From Blastocladiella britannica (lineage: Eukaryota > Blastocladiomycota > Blastocladiomycetes > Blastocladiales > Blastocladiaceae), in NCBI GenBank assembly GCA_025349905.2, contig MU624673.1, forward strand, positions 1 through 32,645: a DNA stretch of 32,645 nt. Reading direction: 5' to 3'. The notes beneath the pieces are model-generated. The model was not told where the DNA came from. It did no database searches and saw only the letters and a program-made list of their open reading frames with translations. Of this stretch, positions 8,736-18,563 are shown piece after piece. How positions within the stretch are numbered: position 1 is the stretch's first letter; each line of letters opens with the position of its first letter. Made by a program: the position numbers and the translations under genes.

Positions 8736-11700
8736 ATGAGCGGCACTGGAGGTGCAGTGCTCCCAAAGAGCACGCCGTCGCTCTCAACCCTGTCCTCGAC
8801 CGACTCGTTTTCCTCGCAACACCGTGGCCGCGATCCCTCCGACTCCTCGCGGAATGGCCATACCAGCAGCGAGCCCGGATCGCGGGCCGGATCCGCATCG
8901 GGCGCGGGCAAATACGCTTCGCAAGACGACGAAGCGGCGGCACTCGCCTCAACGCTACTGGACGCCATCGACGCCGGCGATCGCGACGCGGTGCCAAAAC
9001 TGTTGGGCTCGGCGTCGTCCGCGGCCGCTGATCAGGTACTGGCCACATTCACGGTTCCCAACACCGATAAAAAATACAGCCACGAGCCCGAGATCATGGC
9101 CGATGTCGAGGAACTGCTGGGAGCTTCCACTGCGCGGCTGAACTTGATCCAGATCGCGTGCTTTCTTGGAGAAGAGGACATTGCTCTGGACATTCTCAAC
9201 TACTTGGCCACCGAGGCCGAGGAAATTGGATCAAAGTACGCGCTCGTGACGTTTCTCACATCCATGTGGGGGAACGGCAACACCACGCTGCACCTTGCCG
9301 CGTTCTTGGGGATGGGCGATCTCGTGGGCCGCATCTTGGAACTGCATCCGAGTTTGGCAGCAAAACGCAACGACCGCAAGTACAAGCCCGTGGACTGCAC
9401 CGACGACGAAGTGACGCGCGTCAAGTTCCTTGCTGCTCCGTCCTCGTCGCTTCGGACCTGTATGTAAATTTCACTCAATTTCTTGTCAGGAATGGTAACT
9501 CATGTTTTTGGTGTGCAGTCAATGTGGGGGGCGGATCTTCAGCCTCGGACTTGTCGTCGCCACTGTCATCCTCTGGAGCGACGACGCGTGCCCGTCGTGG
9601 AGATTCGGTCTCGAGCACCCAAGGCCCAATGATCTCTCCACTCCGCTCGGCGCTCTCGGCGTCGCGCTCCATCGACAACATCTCAGGGGTAGCAACAGCA
9701 TCTGCGGCAGCAGGTGGCAACAATGGAGGCAATGGGTCCGGCTCGGGCAGAGGCACCCCTGGCTCCTCCACGCCGCCCCACCGCCACACGACCACGTCCG
9801 TCAGCTCCACCGGCACCAATTCGGGTCAGCCGGTAGTTTCGGGCGGCGCGATACTTCTTGCGCCAGGCGCCAAGCCAAAGAAGCGCGTGCAGTTTGACCC
9901 AGTATCGCTGTGGTTCCAAGGCGCCGAGGCAGGCGACATTCCGACGCTTGCCCTGTACATTGTCAACCGTAGTAACGGCGGCAATACCACCACCGTCACC
10001 GGCAATAGCAGCGACGGCGCCAAATCGCTGGGATCGGAATCGCGCGTCAACTTGCGCCGCGACTCGCACGGGACATCGGCGCTGCACCTCACTTGCGGAC
10101 AGGGTCATTTACCCGCGACTCGATGGCTGGTGGAGAATGGCGCCGACGTGAATGCGCTCGACGACAATGGTTGGGCGCCTCTGCACATGGCTGCGGCCGA
10201 GATGCACCGCGACGTGCTCATGTACTTGATTGATCTGGCCGAAGTGGATATCACGGCGCGGACTGACGAGGACGAGGATGTGGTGGATGTCATTGACGAG
10301 GAGGAGGAGGGCGGGCCGGACTTGGTCAAGGCCGCCAAGCGTACGCTTATTTTTTTTGCTATGCTCTCTTTTTTGTATTCATTTTGGTACTTCCAATCCA
10401 CAGGCTCGATAGCAGATCGCAAGTCGCTTGGTCCCGGCCGACGAACCACACCGCTCGTAAACTCGAAACTCGTCGAGTCGTCGGATATTGCTGATTTGGC
10501 GGCGATCGGTGCGAAAAAGGTTGCCGATCTACGCCCAACTCCTTCTGTCGCCGCCGCTGCCGCCGCCGTGCCATCTGAACCTCTCATCAATGGCAATACC
10601 GCGAGTCTCGTTTCCCCACCGCTCCTGATTGCCATTTCGCTGCAACCCCAATCGCAATCCCAGCCTCTGCCGCAGTCGCAACCACGACAACCGCCTTTTG
10701 TACCCCCACCCTCGATCCCAGCATTGTCGCTGCCGCTGCCGCCACCGGCTCAAGCCCCAGTGCAGCCACATCCTCCTATTGCGGAGAGCATCTCTACAAC
10801 ACCGGTCGTGTCTGCTGCTATTGAAAGGACGGAATCCAAACCGGCGGAACAAACGCAGATTGCACCTGTTGCACCACCAGAAGAAATGTCGCCGCCGGTC
10901 AAGGCACCTGCTCCCGTAGCAACAGCAGCCATAGAAGTCGTCGCCGCTGTCTGTGCTGCATCTGCCGCCATGGCCGAATCGTCACCAAATCAACGCGCAG
11001 TCGAGTCTGATACTGGAACTGCCACTACTGCTGCAGTAGGGTCCACCTCAAGCGCGTCCACCACAACCACGACATCAACAGCCGCGACGGCAACAACCAC
11101 GACCTCGGCAACGATCTCGAGCCCGCCGCCCAGCTTGAACGGGTCCATGACCGGGCTTCGAGCGCCGTCGCCGTTCCGGCTGGACCAGCGATCAGTAGTC
11201 CCACCTGTGCCGGTCCCAGAGCGCTCTTCGTCGGCTTCCTTAAAGAACGATCCCAACGCGCCTGAGCTCACTACAGGTGGACTTGCTCGCGGTCGCTCGC
11301 CTGGCGTGACCAGTTCCAACGGCTCCCTCGAACCTTCTTCTCTTCCCGCTCCCGTTATCGCAACTGCCGACACTTCGTCATTGACTTTGGCGCAGCAGCA
11401 ACCACTCATTTCCCCGCGCCGTGGATCCGACGGTGTCATGTTTGCCAGCTCGCCCACCGGTACAGGCCGAGCGGCGACGCGGCTGCTCCTGGTCAGGGAG
11501 AAGCGGGCAATCGCAGTGGCCGCAGCCGCGGGGATTGGCAAGTCGCCCTCCCCCACCACCACCTCTTCTCCAGCAGGAGGCTCGTCCACACCGACGACGG
11601 CGTCTTCGTCTGATCAGGAGGAACTTGGAGACGACCGGGGAGTCGACGAGTCGCGTGGACTGTCCATCATTGCGCTGATGCAGCGTTTTGGCGGTGGGAA

Positions 11701-11737
11701 ACCGGTGGCCAAGTCAGCGTCGGCTGCTGGGAAATAA
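8736..11737 (+). CDS. Ankyrin-repeat protein with PP1-docking RVxF motif, MYPT-like
   Basis: Exons 8736-9459, 9519-10340 and 10404-11737 encode 959 aa. An N-terminal Ser-rich region leads to an ankyrin-like segment near 185-230 (NTTLHLAAFLGMGDL). A basic RVQF motif sits at 364-367, directly followed by a WFQGAEAGD segment and ankyrin repeats at about 425-490 (GTSALHLTCGQGHLPATRWL; NGWAPLHMAAAEM). An acidic patch and a long Pro/Ser/Thr-rich C-terminal half follow. In animal MYPT myosin-phosphatase targeting subunits a KVKF motif likewise lies just before the ankyrin repeats and docks protein phosphatase 1, so a PP1-targeting role is likely but inferred. The large serine-rich insert between the two ankyrin regions is unusual. 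The stop codon lies within an AATAAA hexamer (11733-11738). A plain ankyrin scaffold with a chance RVxF is the alternative. Confidence 0.8.
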
Positions 11738-12162
11738 AGTTTTATTTTTGTCTTAAATATCGTTCTCGGTTGCGTGCTCGATCCTGCCTCTTTTTGGTGA
11801 GATCCTTGGTGTTGTCGTGTTTCCGGTCTTAGAGCACGATCGTCGTAGCTTGCTGGACTCAAATGGGCTCAACGGGTACCACCAACCTCGTACCTGTTTG
11901 ACGAATGCGAGGAATCATAAACGGGCTCACAGTAAAGCACGCAATACACCAGAAAGTTAATCCGAGAGTTAACAACGTAGTATGGCGCAATACTTGACCG
12001 CGCGGTACATTTGCATTTGTCACCGAATTACGACTCACCCCAGTCGAATGGTGCAATCAGCAGCAGCACCTCGTACCTCATCGACGCGAACTATAAAGTA
12101 CGGCCGTGCCCACCTATTCATTTTTTTCTGTATCCCTCAAGCATTACTCCAAATTCAACAAA
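11738..12162. other. 425-nt intergenic region upstream of the permease
   Basis: It contains the 3' flank of the ankyrin gene and the promoter and 5' UTR of the permease; a T-rich stretch precedes the ATG at 12163. The minus strand at 11859-12056 is open and encodes one hydrophobic stretch, but it has no ATG and weak codon bias, so it is not called as a gene. Confidence 0.5.
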
Positions 12163-13762
12163 ATGAGTCTAGTATCTGGTTTATTTGCCACCAAATCCGT
12201 CGCCCAGTTGCAAAAGCAAGCCGAGGCATCGACCCTCAAGCGCACGCTGGGCAAGTTCGACCTTCTCAGTATTGGAGTTGGAGACATCATTGGTATGTTC
12301 ATTAACTTTCTCACCTTATATTCAAGCATCTCACACAACAAATGTAAAAGGCGGAGGCATCTTTGTCATCACCGGCCACGTTGCTGCCGTGTACGCGGGC
12401 CCGGCTGTGGTCCTCTCTTTCGCGATCTCGGCGGTCGCGTGCGCATTCGCCGGCCTGTGCTATGCAGAGCTGGCAGCCATGATCCCCGTCAGCGGGTCGG
12501 CGTACACGTACGCGTACGCAGCGGGCGGCGAGCTGCTGGCCTGGATTGTTGGATGGGACCTGATGCTCGAGTACCTTGTCGGGTCCGCACTGGTCGCTCA
12601 GGGCTGGTCGGCGTACTTTCTCAAGTTCCTGGACAAGGCGTTCAGCGTGGTGCCCGCCAAGTCGTGGACCGATACCCCGCTCGCATGGACTGAAAAGGAC
12701 GGGTTTGCCAGTAACCCGGGGGCCGTGATCAACTTGCCTGCACTGGTGATTACGCTGATTGTGACGGTCGTGCTCACGATGGGTATTTCGGCGTCGGCCC
12801 GGTTCAACCACTTCTTCGTGATCATCAAGCTCGCGGTGGTGCTGCTGTTCCTGTTTGCGACCGTCTCGTACATCAAGCCGGCCAACTGGTCGCCTTTCAT
12901 CCCCGAGCCGACCGCCGAGCATGCGTACGGATGGGGTGGGGTGTTCAAGGCGTCGTTCTCGGTGTTTTTCAGTTACATTGGGTTTGATGCCGTTAGCACC
13001 ACGGCCGGTGAGGCCGTCAACCCGCAGCGCGACATGCCGTTTGGGATTCTCGGGTCGCTCGGCCTCTGCACGGTGCTGTACATGCTGGTGGCGTTTGTGC
13101 TGACGGGCATTGCCCCCTACACGGAACTGGGTGGTGCCGCCCCACTGGCTACTGCCGTATCGAACCTGGGTCTGGGCTGGGTGTCGGTGCTGGTCTCCCT
13201 GGGCGCTCTGGCCGGTCTGACGTCGGTGCTGACGGTAGCGCTCATGTCGCAGCCGCGCGTGTTCTTTTCGATGGCCAACGACGGCCTGCTCCCGCCCATC
13301 TTTGCCAAGCTGCACCCGAAATTCAAGTCCCCCTTTGTTCCGATCCTGCTCAACGGCGTGCTGGTCGGTCTGTCGTCGGCGTTCATCCCGCTCGACATTC
13401 TCAACGACATGACCAGTTCGGGCACACTGTTTGCGTTTGCGCTGGTGTGCGTGTCGGTCGGGATCTTGCGTGTCACCCAGCCCGACGCCGAGCGGCCGTT
13501 CCGGGTGCCCGGAGGCGCGTTCTTGGTGCCGGCGCTCGGGGTGCTCACGTGCGCGTTCCTGCTCATTTCCGGTGGGCTGGTGTCCATCTTGCGGCTGTTT
13601 GTGTGGATGGCCATTGGACTGGTCGTGTACTTTAGTTACGGGATCCGGCACTCGAAGCTGCGGATCGAGAACGCTTCTTCTTCGGCGGACGGTTCGTCGT
13701 CGGACTCGACCGTATACGGCAGCACGGATACCGACAAGCCCAAGGTTGTTGCGACTGCTTAA
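12163..13762 (+). CDS. APC-superfamily amino-acid permease, cationic (CAT/YfnA) type
   Basis: Exons 12163-12292 and 12351-13762 encode 513 aa. The intron falls inside the first membrane helix and splicing restores GVGDIIGGGIFVITG, the glycine-rich substrate-site motif of APC transporters. About 12-14 hydrophobic helices follow, including the family signatures PVSGSAYTYAY and FFSYIGFDAVSTTAGEAVNP. The C-terminal tail is short, Ser-rich and cytosolic. The FDAVSTTAEE-like motif and the length fit the CAT/YfnA branch rather than the fungal YAT permeases. It should move amino acids across the plasma or vacuolar membrane; the substrate cannot be read from sequence. The preceding intergenic region is long by local standards, which leaves room for regulation. 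Confidence 0.92.
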
Positions 13763-13873
13763 GAATGTCGTGTAACTTGTACCAATAGAAATAATAATTT
13801 GAATCAACGATGTATTTGGTGCCATGAGGCCAAGGGTGCAATGAAGAGGAATAATGTACAAAGAATAATGAAA

Positions 13874-14664
13874 TCAAAAGAAACCACCGCTGCTGTGATC
13901 CACGACAAACCCACTGAAATCAAAGCCCGACGAGTGATCAATACCAATAGCGTGCGAGTGGTCAGCAGCAACCGGAGCGCCAAACGCGTCCGTGAGCCCC
14001 ACGCTCGGGTCCACCATGATCGAGAACGGATCCACAATGACTGCGTGATGGAAGGCCGCCGAACCAGATGAAGCAAAGTGCTGGTGCTGCTGAGCGGCCA
14101 GCGCGTCCATTTGCGCCGAGTGGGCGATGGCCGAGTGAATGTCTCCAGTGTCAGTGGAGGGGTGGTGGTAGCTGAGGTGGTCGTGGTCGTGCAGGAAATG
14201 GAACCCGGTGTTGCCGACTGAGGGGTTCGCGGCTGCAGCAGTGTTGGCAGTGCCGGACACCTCGACCATGGCCATGGAATTCATCATCATGGACGATTCT
14301 ATTAAAAAAAGTACTTCGTAAGCGCCACAAGCAGGGACTTGCCAAGAAGAAAAAAAGACGGACGTTGCGGTCGTCCACTGTAAAACGGGTCTCCTGCTGC
14401 TGGTGAGGACTCGTCGTTATCGTCGTCACTGTACCACGCGTCACCGTGGGTGCCGTGAACGGTCGTTGTCGTGGTGGTGGCCTCCTCGTACGCCGGTGCC
14501 GGGGATTCGGTGGCATTACCATCGTCCAGGGCGTAAAACACGGGCTGCTCAAATTCTTCGTCGGTACCAATGCTGTGCCGGTACAGCGGCGGCTCTTCCC
14601 GTGGTAAGGGCACGAATGCGAGCGTGGTTGGCTGCTGTTGCGGTGAATTCATAATGGTCTCCAT
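13874..14664 (-). CDS. Unrecognised His-rich protein with a PPxY motif
   Basis: The model has exons 14664-14364 and 14298-13874, 241 aa. The donor is GTCCGT at 14363; GTGGAC at 14378 keeps the same phase and cannot be excluded. No family was recognised. The N-terminal half carries EEPPLYRH, a PPxY motif of the kind bound by WW domains of Nedd4/Rsp5 ubiquitin ligases, then PAPAYEEA, a Thr run and an acidic DDDNDESS patch. The C-terminal half is rich in His, Asp, Ala and Ser, with repeated Asp-His pairs (HDHDH, VDHSS, IDHSS), and could bind metal ions. No signal peptide or membrane helix is evident. The first ATG of the frame was chosen; it is 62 nt from the divergent GPALPP1 start. It converges on the permease with 111 nt between stops. 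Confidence 0.6.
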
Positions 14665-14726
14665 TTTTGAAGTTGAAAGGAGGAAAGCTCCCTTTGGCCG
14701 CACCGCAACCCAAATCAAATTAAAAA
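14665..14726. promoter_or_regulatory. 62-nt bidirectional promoter
   Basis: The start codons of the His-rich gene (-) and GPALPP1 (+) are only 62 nt apart, so core promoters and 5' UTRs must overlap or be very short. The segment is A-rich on the plus strand. No named element is seen. Confidence 0.5.
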
Positions 14727-15957
14727 ATGAGCGGCATCAGTCCACAGCGACCACCACCCGCCCGCAGCCGCGACCATGACAGCGACGAAGATGATGACGA
14801 CGATGCTCCGATCGGCCCCTCCATGCCCGTCACCACGATCCGGCCAATAAATGATGCTGATGTTGTGGTCGGTCCACAGAGGCTGCCGGGCGCTATTGGT
14901 CCCCAGAAACCGCCTTCAATTGGCCCTGCGCGTCCGCCGAGCAACACTGGTCCACTGAAACCTGTAATTGGCCCACTGAAACCCTCTGCAATTGGTCCTG
15001 AGCGCCCAGGTGCTATTGGCTCTGAGCGTCCGCATGCCATTGGCCCAGAGCGGTCACTGAGTATCGGCGCCGAGAGGCCGCCCGTCGTCTCTGGTCCGCA
15101 ACGGCCGCCAATACTCGGTCCACAACGACCACAGCTTGGCCCCCAACGACCACCCTCAGCGCAAGGGCCACCCGCAGGCCCCTACCCCAACTCTGAGAGC
15201 AGTAGCAGCAGCGACGACGACATGGTCGGCCCGCGCCCGCCGTCTCCCCGCACGCTCGCGCGTCTCGCCGACCCAAACTATGCGCAGCGCGAAGCCGAAA
15301 CAGCTTTTGCCGCCCGCGAACAAGCGCGCGCCGACGCCGACCGGGTAGCCGCCGAACTGGCTGCGCGTGGCCCGCAGCGCGGCGAGTGGATGCTGGTCCC
15401 GCCGACGGCCGACTCTGCGCCGGTGGGCTTGCCGATGGGCGTCGGAAAACGCGCGTTCAGCGCCCGCGACTCGACGCCGAAGGAGATTGACAAGACGTGG
15501 ACGGAGACTCCCGCCGAGCGGGCGGTGAGGATCGAGCGGGAGGCGGCGATGGAGGCGTTGGGCGAGCAGGCGGCTGGGGTGCCGCCGAGGAAAAAGAAGA
15601 GTTCGAAGCAGCGCGCCGAGGACGAGCGGGCAAGTATGTCGGACCGCGACCGGGCGGTGGCGGCGGCTGTACAGGAGTACACGGTTCGTTTTCCATTTTA
15701 CTTTTTATCCAAGTGATGACTGACTTTGGTATGTACAGGATAAAGTCCGAGGCCCGTCGTTGGTCGAAGTGTACGCCAACGACGCGTCGGGTGCGAAACG
15801 GCGGCGGCTGGCCGAGGCCGACGATCCGCGCGCGCGTGGATTTGACCGCGACCGCGACTTGCTGGGCGGGAAGGCCATCACCGCCAAGGACCGCGCCAAG
15901 ATGATTGCCGAGGCACAGCGGCTGGGCGATCGGTTCACGCACGGGTCTTTTAAATGA
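14727..15957 (+). CDS. GPALPP1: GPALPP1-like protein (DUF3752)
   Basis: Exons 14727-15683 and 15739-15957 encode 391 aa, with a 55-nt intron. The N-terminal half repeats short units of the form IGPxRP, GPQRPP or GPLKP about 15 times, a degenerate version of the GPALPP motifs of the animal protein. The C-terminal half matches DUF3752: RGEWMLVPP, WTETPAERA, a basic KKKSSKQR patch, RGPSLVEVY, and the terminal FDRDRDLLGG and GDRFTHGSFK segments. GPALPP1 proteins are probably nuclear and their biochemical role is poorly known. Acidic serine tracts (SSSSSDDD) may be CK2 targets. The stop lies only 13 nt before the ATG of the next gene on the same strand. Confidence 0.9.
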
Positions 15958-15970
15958 AATTTTATTCAAT

Positions 15971-16717
15971 ATGCCGCAATTACATCTGGTCGCACGGTGT
16001 CCTCAGTGCTCGATATTCCAGGTCGCATTGGTTCGTCATATGCCATTGACGTACTATTTGCCCACTGACGTTTGCGCTGGCAGGCAAAGCGATCCGAGAA
16101 GTTCGATTGCAAGGTACACCGCCATACCGTTCCTTGAGTGTATTTTTTCTTAACCATAGTTGATGCAGGTTTGCCGAACTGTCTCGAGCTGGCACGGAGC
16201 TGTATGTATTCATATGCATGTGCGCGAGCAACGCCTAACCAAAGATAATTAGATCTATGGGATGGGTGTCGCGCCCGATTGCCGGCGGCTCTCACAGCAG
16301 CTGAGCATGGTACAGGCGACGGGCCAACCGCTTCCTTCAGTGGCGCTAGACGTGGACGTGATTCGGGAGCGCGATGCGCTGGAGCGGGAGGGAGTCACTG
16401 CCAAGAAGCGCGCCGATACTACCAAGCACCAGAAAAACGACCGTGACCGTCCTCCAGTTCCAGTCCCACCTGTGAAGGTGATAAAGGCCAAGGAAGACGT
16501 GCCCGAGCATTTGCAGACCTCGGGCGAGATTCTGCGTCCGACCAAGATCATTGCGATGCCTGATATCCCACCTACTGAGCCAGAGCCAGATGTACCGCTT
16601 CCCCCACCACCTCCTCCTCATGTATTACCATTGCCGCCGATTTCAGTCGCGCCAGCACCGGTGCCACCGGCGAGCGGCAGTGGGAAAGGGTTGTTTCTCG
16701 CGTTCCGCCGGAAATAA
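15971..16717 (+). CDS. MRNIP: MRNIP-like protein (MRN complex-interacting family)
   Basis: Four exons, 15971-16021, 16084-16113, 16169-16201 and 16253-16717, encode 192 aa; the two inner exons are only 30 and 33 nt. Every junction keeps phase 0. Splicing assembles a zinc-ribbon-like Cys10-x2-Cys13 and Cys26-x2-Cys29 pair, then the family signature GVAPDCRRLSQQL (residues 43-55), matching the N terminus of human MRNIP, where the equivalent reads GADCRRHVQKL. The rest is charged and then proline-rich (VPLPPPPPPH) and ends in FRRK. In animals MRNIP associates with MRE11-RAD50-NBS1 in the DNA-damage response; a conserved role here is inference. The stop codon lies within AATAAA (16713-16718). The start is only 13 nt from the preceding stop, so the 5' UTR is minute or overlaps GPALPP1. 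Confidence 0.85.
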
Positions 16718-16782
16718 ACAATGCGCCACGATGCAGCTCTTTCGCCCACGACCTCGCCCCAATTTTTATTGCAAAATCCAAC

Positions 16783-17952
16783 ATGTCGAGTGCGTATAAC
16801 AGATGCACAGACGCGTCGTCGACCAATAGAAACTGAATGGCAACAATGTAACAGACTGCATTACCGCCCCCATCGCGACCACCTCGACGGTCCCGCTCGC
16901 GTGGCTCAAGGAAGGCTCCGGCTACTCTGAGGCCCAGACTTTTTACCTGTTTCCGGCCACGGGCGGCATGTGCTACATTCAGGTCGCGTACTCTGAGCTC
17001 GCACTCTCCCCACTGGCGCAAGTGACGGTCCGTGTGGCCACCCCGACCTGCACGTACTTCAAGTCGTTCAACAACTCCGGGTCCGCGCACAAGGTCGGGT
17101 CGCCCGACCGCGCTTCGTCCACCACCAACGACTACTCGGTGACCCGCACTGCGCCCGGCAAAATCACGGTCGCGCTCAAGAACAAGGACGTGATGCTGAA
17201 CGTGGAGCTCGAGGTCGAGGAGGATAAGTTGGTGGCGGTCGGCGACGGGAAGGTGATGTTTGCGCAGCCGGGGGCCGCCAAGCCCGACGGCTTCTTGGCG
17301 CAGACGTTTGGACTGCGCGCACAGGCCACGGGCGTGATCATGGCCGGTGGTGTGGCGACTGATGCCGCCGGCGCGGCCACGATCGTCCACCAGCACCAGG
17401 TATGTCTACTTTTTTCTTCTTTTTTCGAGCTAACTCATACCCGTTATGAATTAACAGGGCGTAGCTCCGCACAAGATTGGCGCGCAATGGAACTTTTTCA
17501 CGTTTGCGTCCCCCTCGGTGGCCGTGACGACCATCTCGGGTACCTCTCCGATGTCGACGTACAAGGGCGAGCGGTACGGGACCATGGCGGTGCACCTGCG
17601 CGACCAGGGGTCGTTTGTGGCCAACGCCGTGTCGGTGACGTTCCCGACCACCAACGTGGACGCTGCGACCGGGTACGCGGTGCCCACGACGTTTGTGTTG
17701 ACGGCGACGCTCAACAACGGCCACACGGTCGAGGCGTCGGGTAGCTTGGATTTCGCGGCCGTCAACCGCGTCGATGTGCTGGGCGAGCTCCCGTGGCTCC
17801 TGCGTAAGGCCGTGCAGCTGCTGGTCTCCAAGCCGTTCGTGTACCAGTTTGTGCAGCCGTCGTCGGTCGTGGTCAAGGATGCGGCTGGGAACGTGGTTGC
17901 CCAGGAGACGTCGGCCGGCATGTTCGAGGTGACCTACACCAACCCTGCCTAA
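16783..17952 (+). CDS. SVF1: Svf1-like protein (survival factor 1 family)
   Basis: Exons 16783-16789, 16855-17399 and 17458-17952 encode 348 aa. The first coding exon holds only 7 nt and gives MSN after splicing. The Svf1 core is visible: EAQTFYLFPATGGMCYIQV near residues 26-44, VTVRVATP, a mid-region LNVELEVEED, then IGAQWNFFTFAS and YKGERYGTMAVHL. Svf1 proteins have two lipocalin-like beta-barrel halves; the yeast protein helps ceramide move from ER to Golgi and supports survival under oxidative stress. This copy is shorter than the roughly 480-residue yeast protein. The microexon start is the least secure part; the first in-frame ATG of exon 2 would remove the conserved strand. The 58-nt second intron begins GTATGT. 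Confidence 0.8.
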
Positions 17953-18063
17953 TCTTCCATTTTTTTGTCTGATCTTTTGGCGATATGGCACTGCAAAACA
18001 ATACACTCAACTGCTTCTCGAAAACCGCTGTACTATATTTGAATGAAATACTCAAAAGAATTG

Positions 18064-18439
18064 CTAGCTCGCGCAATTGCTCGAGGCAAGGGCAGCTGCG
18101 ACACCGAATGCCTTGACAATGATCTTGCTCATGAAGAAGATTTTATTCAAGCCCCTGCAAAGACAAATAGTGACTTTTGCAGGATCAACCTCGTCTGCTT
18201 CCATTTTCTTACGAAGGTCGGCGAGGCCTTTTGCTTCGGGTGTGTGAGTACTTTTCCTTTCCGAGCTACAAATGGAGGCAAGGAATTGAAAGCGGACTGA
18301 GTTTCAGTTTCGGAGCAGGGGCAGGAGCGGTGGCATCGGAGGGCGAGGCAGCGGCTGGCATCTTCGTGACGCTCGGAGCTACAGGCGCAGCAGGCACGGT
18401 CAGAGCAGCAGCTGCTGGACCAGTCAAGGATGAATGCAT
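18064..18439 (-). CDS. Tentative small protein, unrecognised
   Basis: A two-exon model, 18439-18298 and 18227-18064, gives 101 aa. The intron 18297-18228 is 70 nt, starts GTCCGC and has a TACTCAC branch-point-like motif; the join keeps frame. The first half is Ala/Pro-rich, then a charged helix (LADLRKKMEADEVDP) and a hydrophobic end (KIIVKAFGVAAALASS). No family was recognised. The gene would start 124 nt from the divergent Rtt109 ATG and end 111 nt from the convergent Svf1-like stop, spacings typical of this window. Codon bias is weaker than in neighbours, and an unspliced UTR is the alternative. Confidence 0.4.
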
Positions 18440-18563
18440 TGCGGATTTTTGGTGGTTGGAGTCAAGCGAAAGCGTTTTAAAAGAGGAATCGTTTTTCTCT
18501 CACGGACAGCGTTTCGCACAAAAAATTTTCACAGCAAAAACGAAGTCTCAAAAAATCAGAAAA

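Noticed and set aside
9158..9518. Upstream extension of the second ankyrin exon without splicing
   Set aside because: The extension antisensically overlaps nothing but is out of frame with the well-supported first exon; the GTATGT donor at 9460 and CAG acceptor at 9518 join the two in frame.
12311..13861. 516-codon open frame antisense to the permease
   Set aside because: Its residues are dominated by Arg, His and Gln as expected for the antisense of GC-rich exons; the plus strand encodes a clear permease.
18177..18563. N-terminal extension of Rtt109
   Set aside because: The frame is open upstream but Ala/Gly low complexity; the conserved region begins just after the ATG at 18564, and the length then equals yeast Rtt109.
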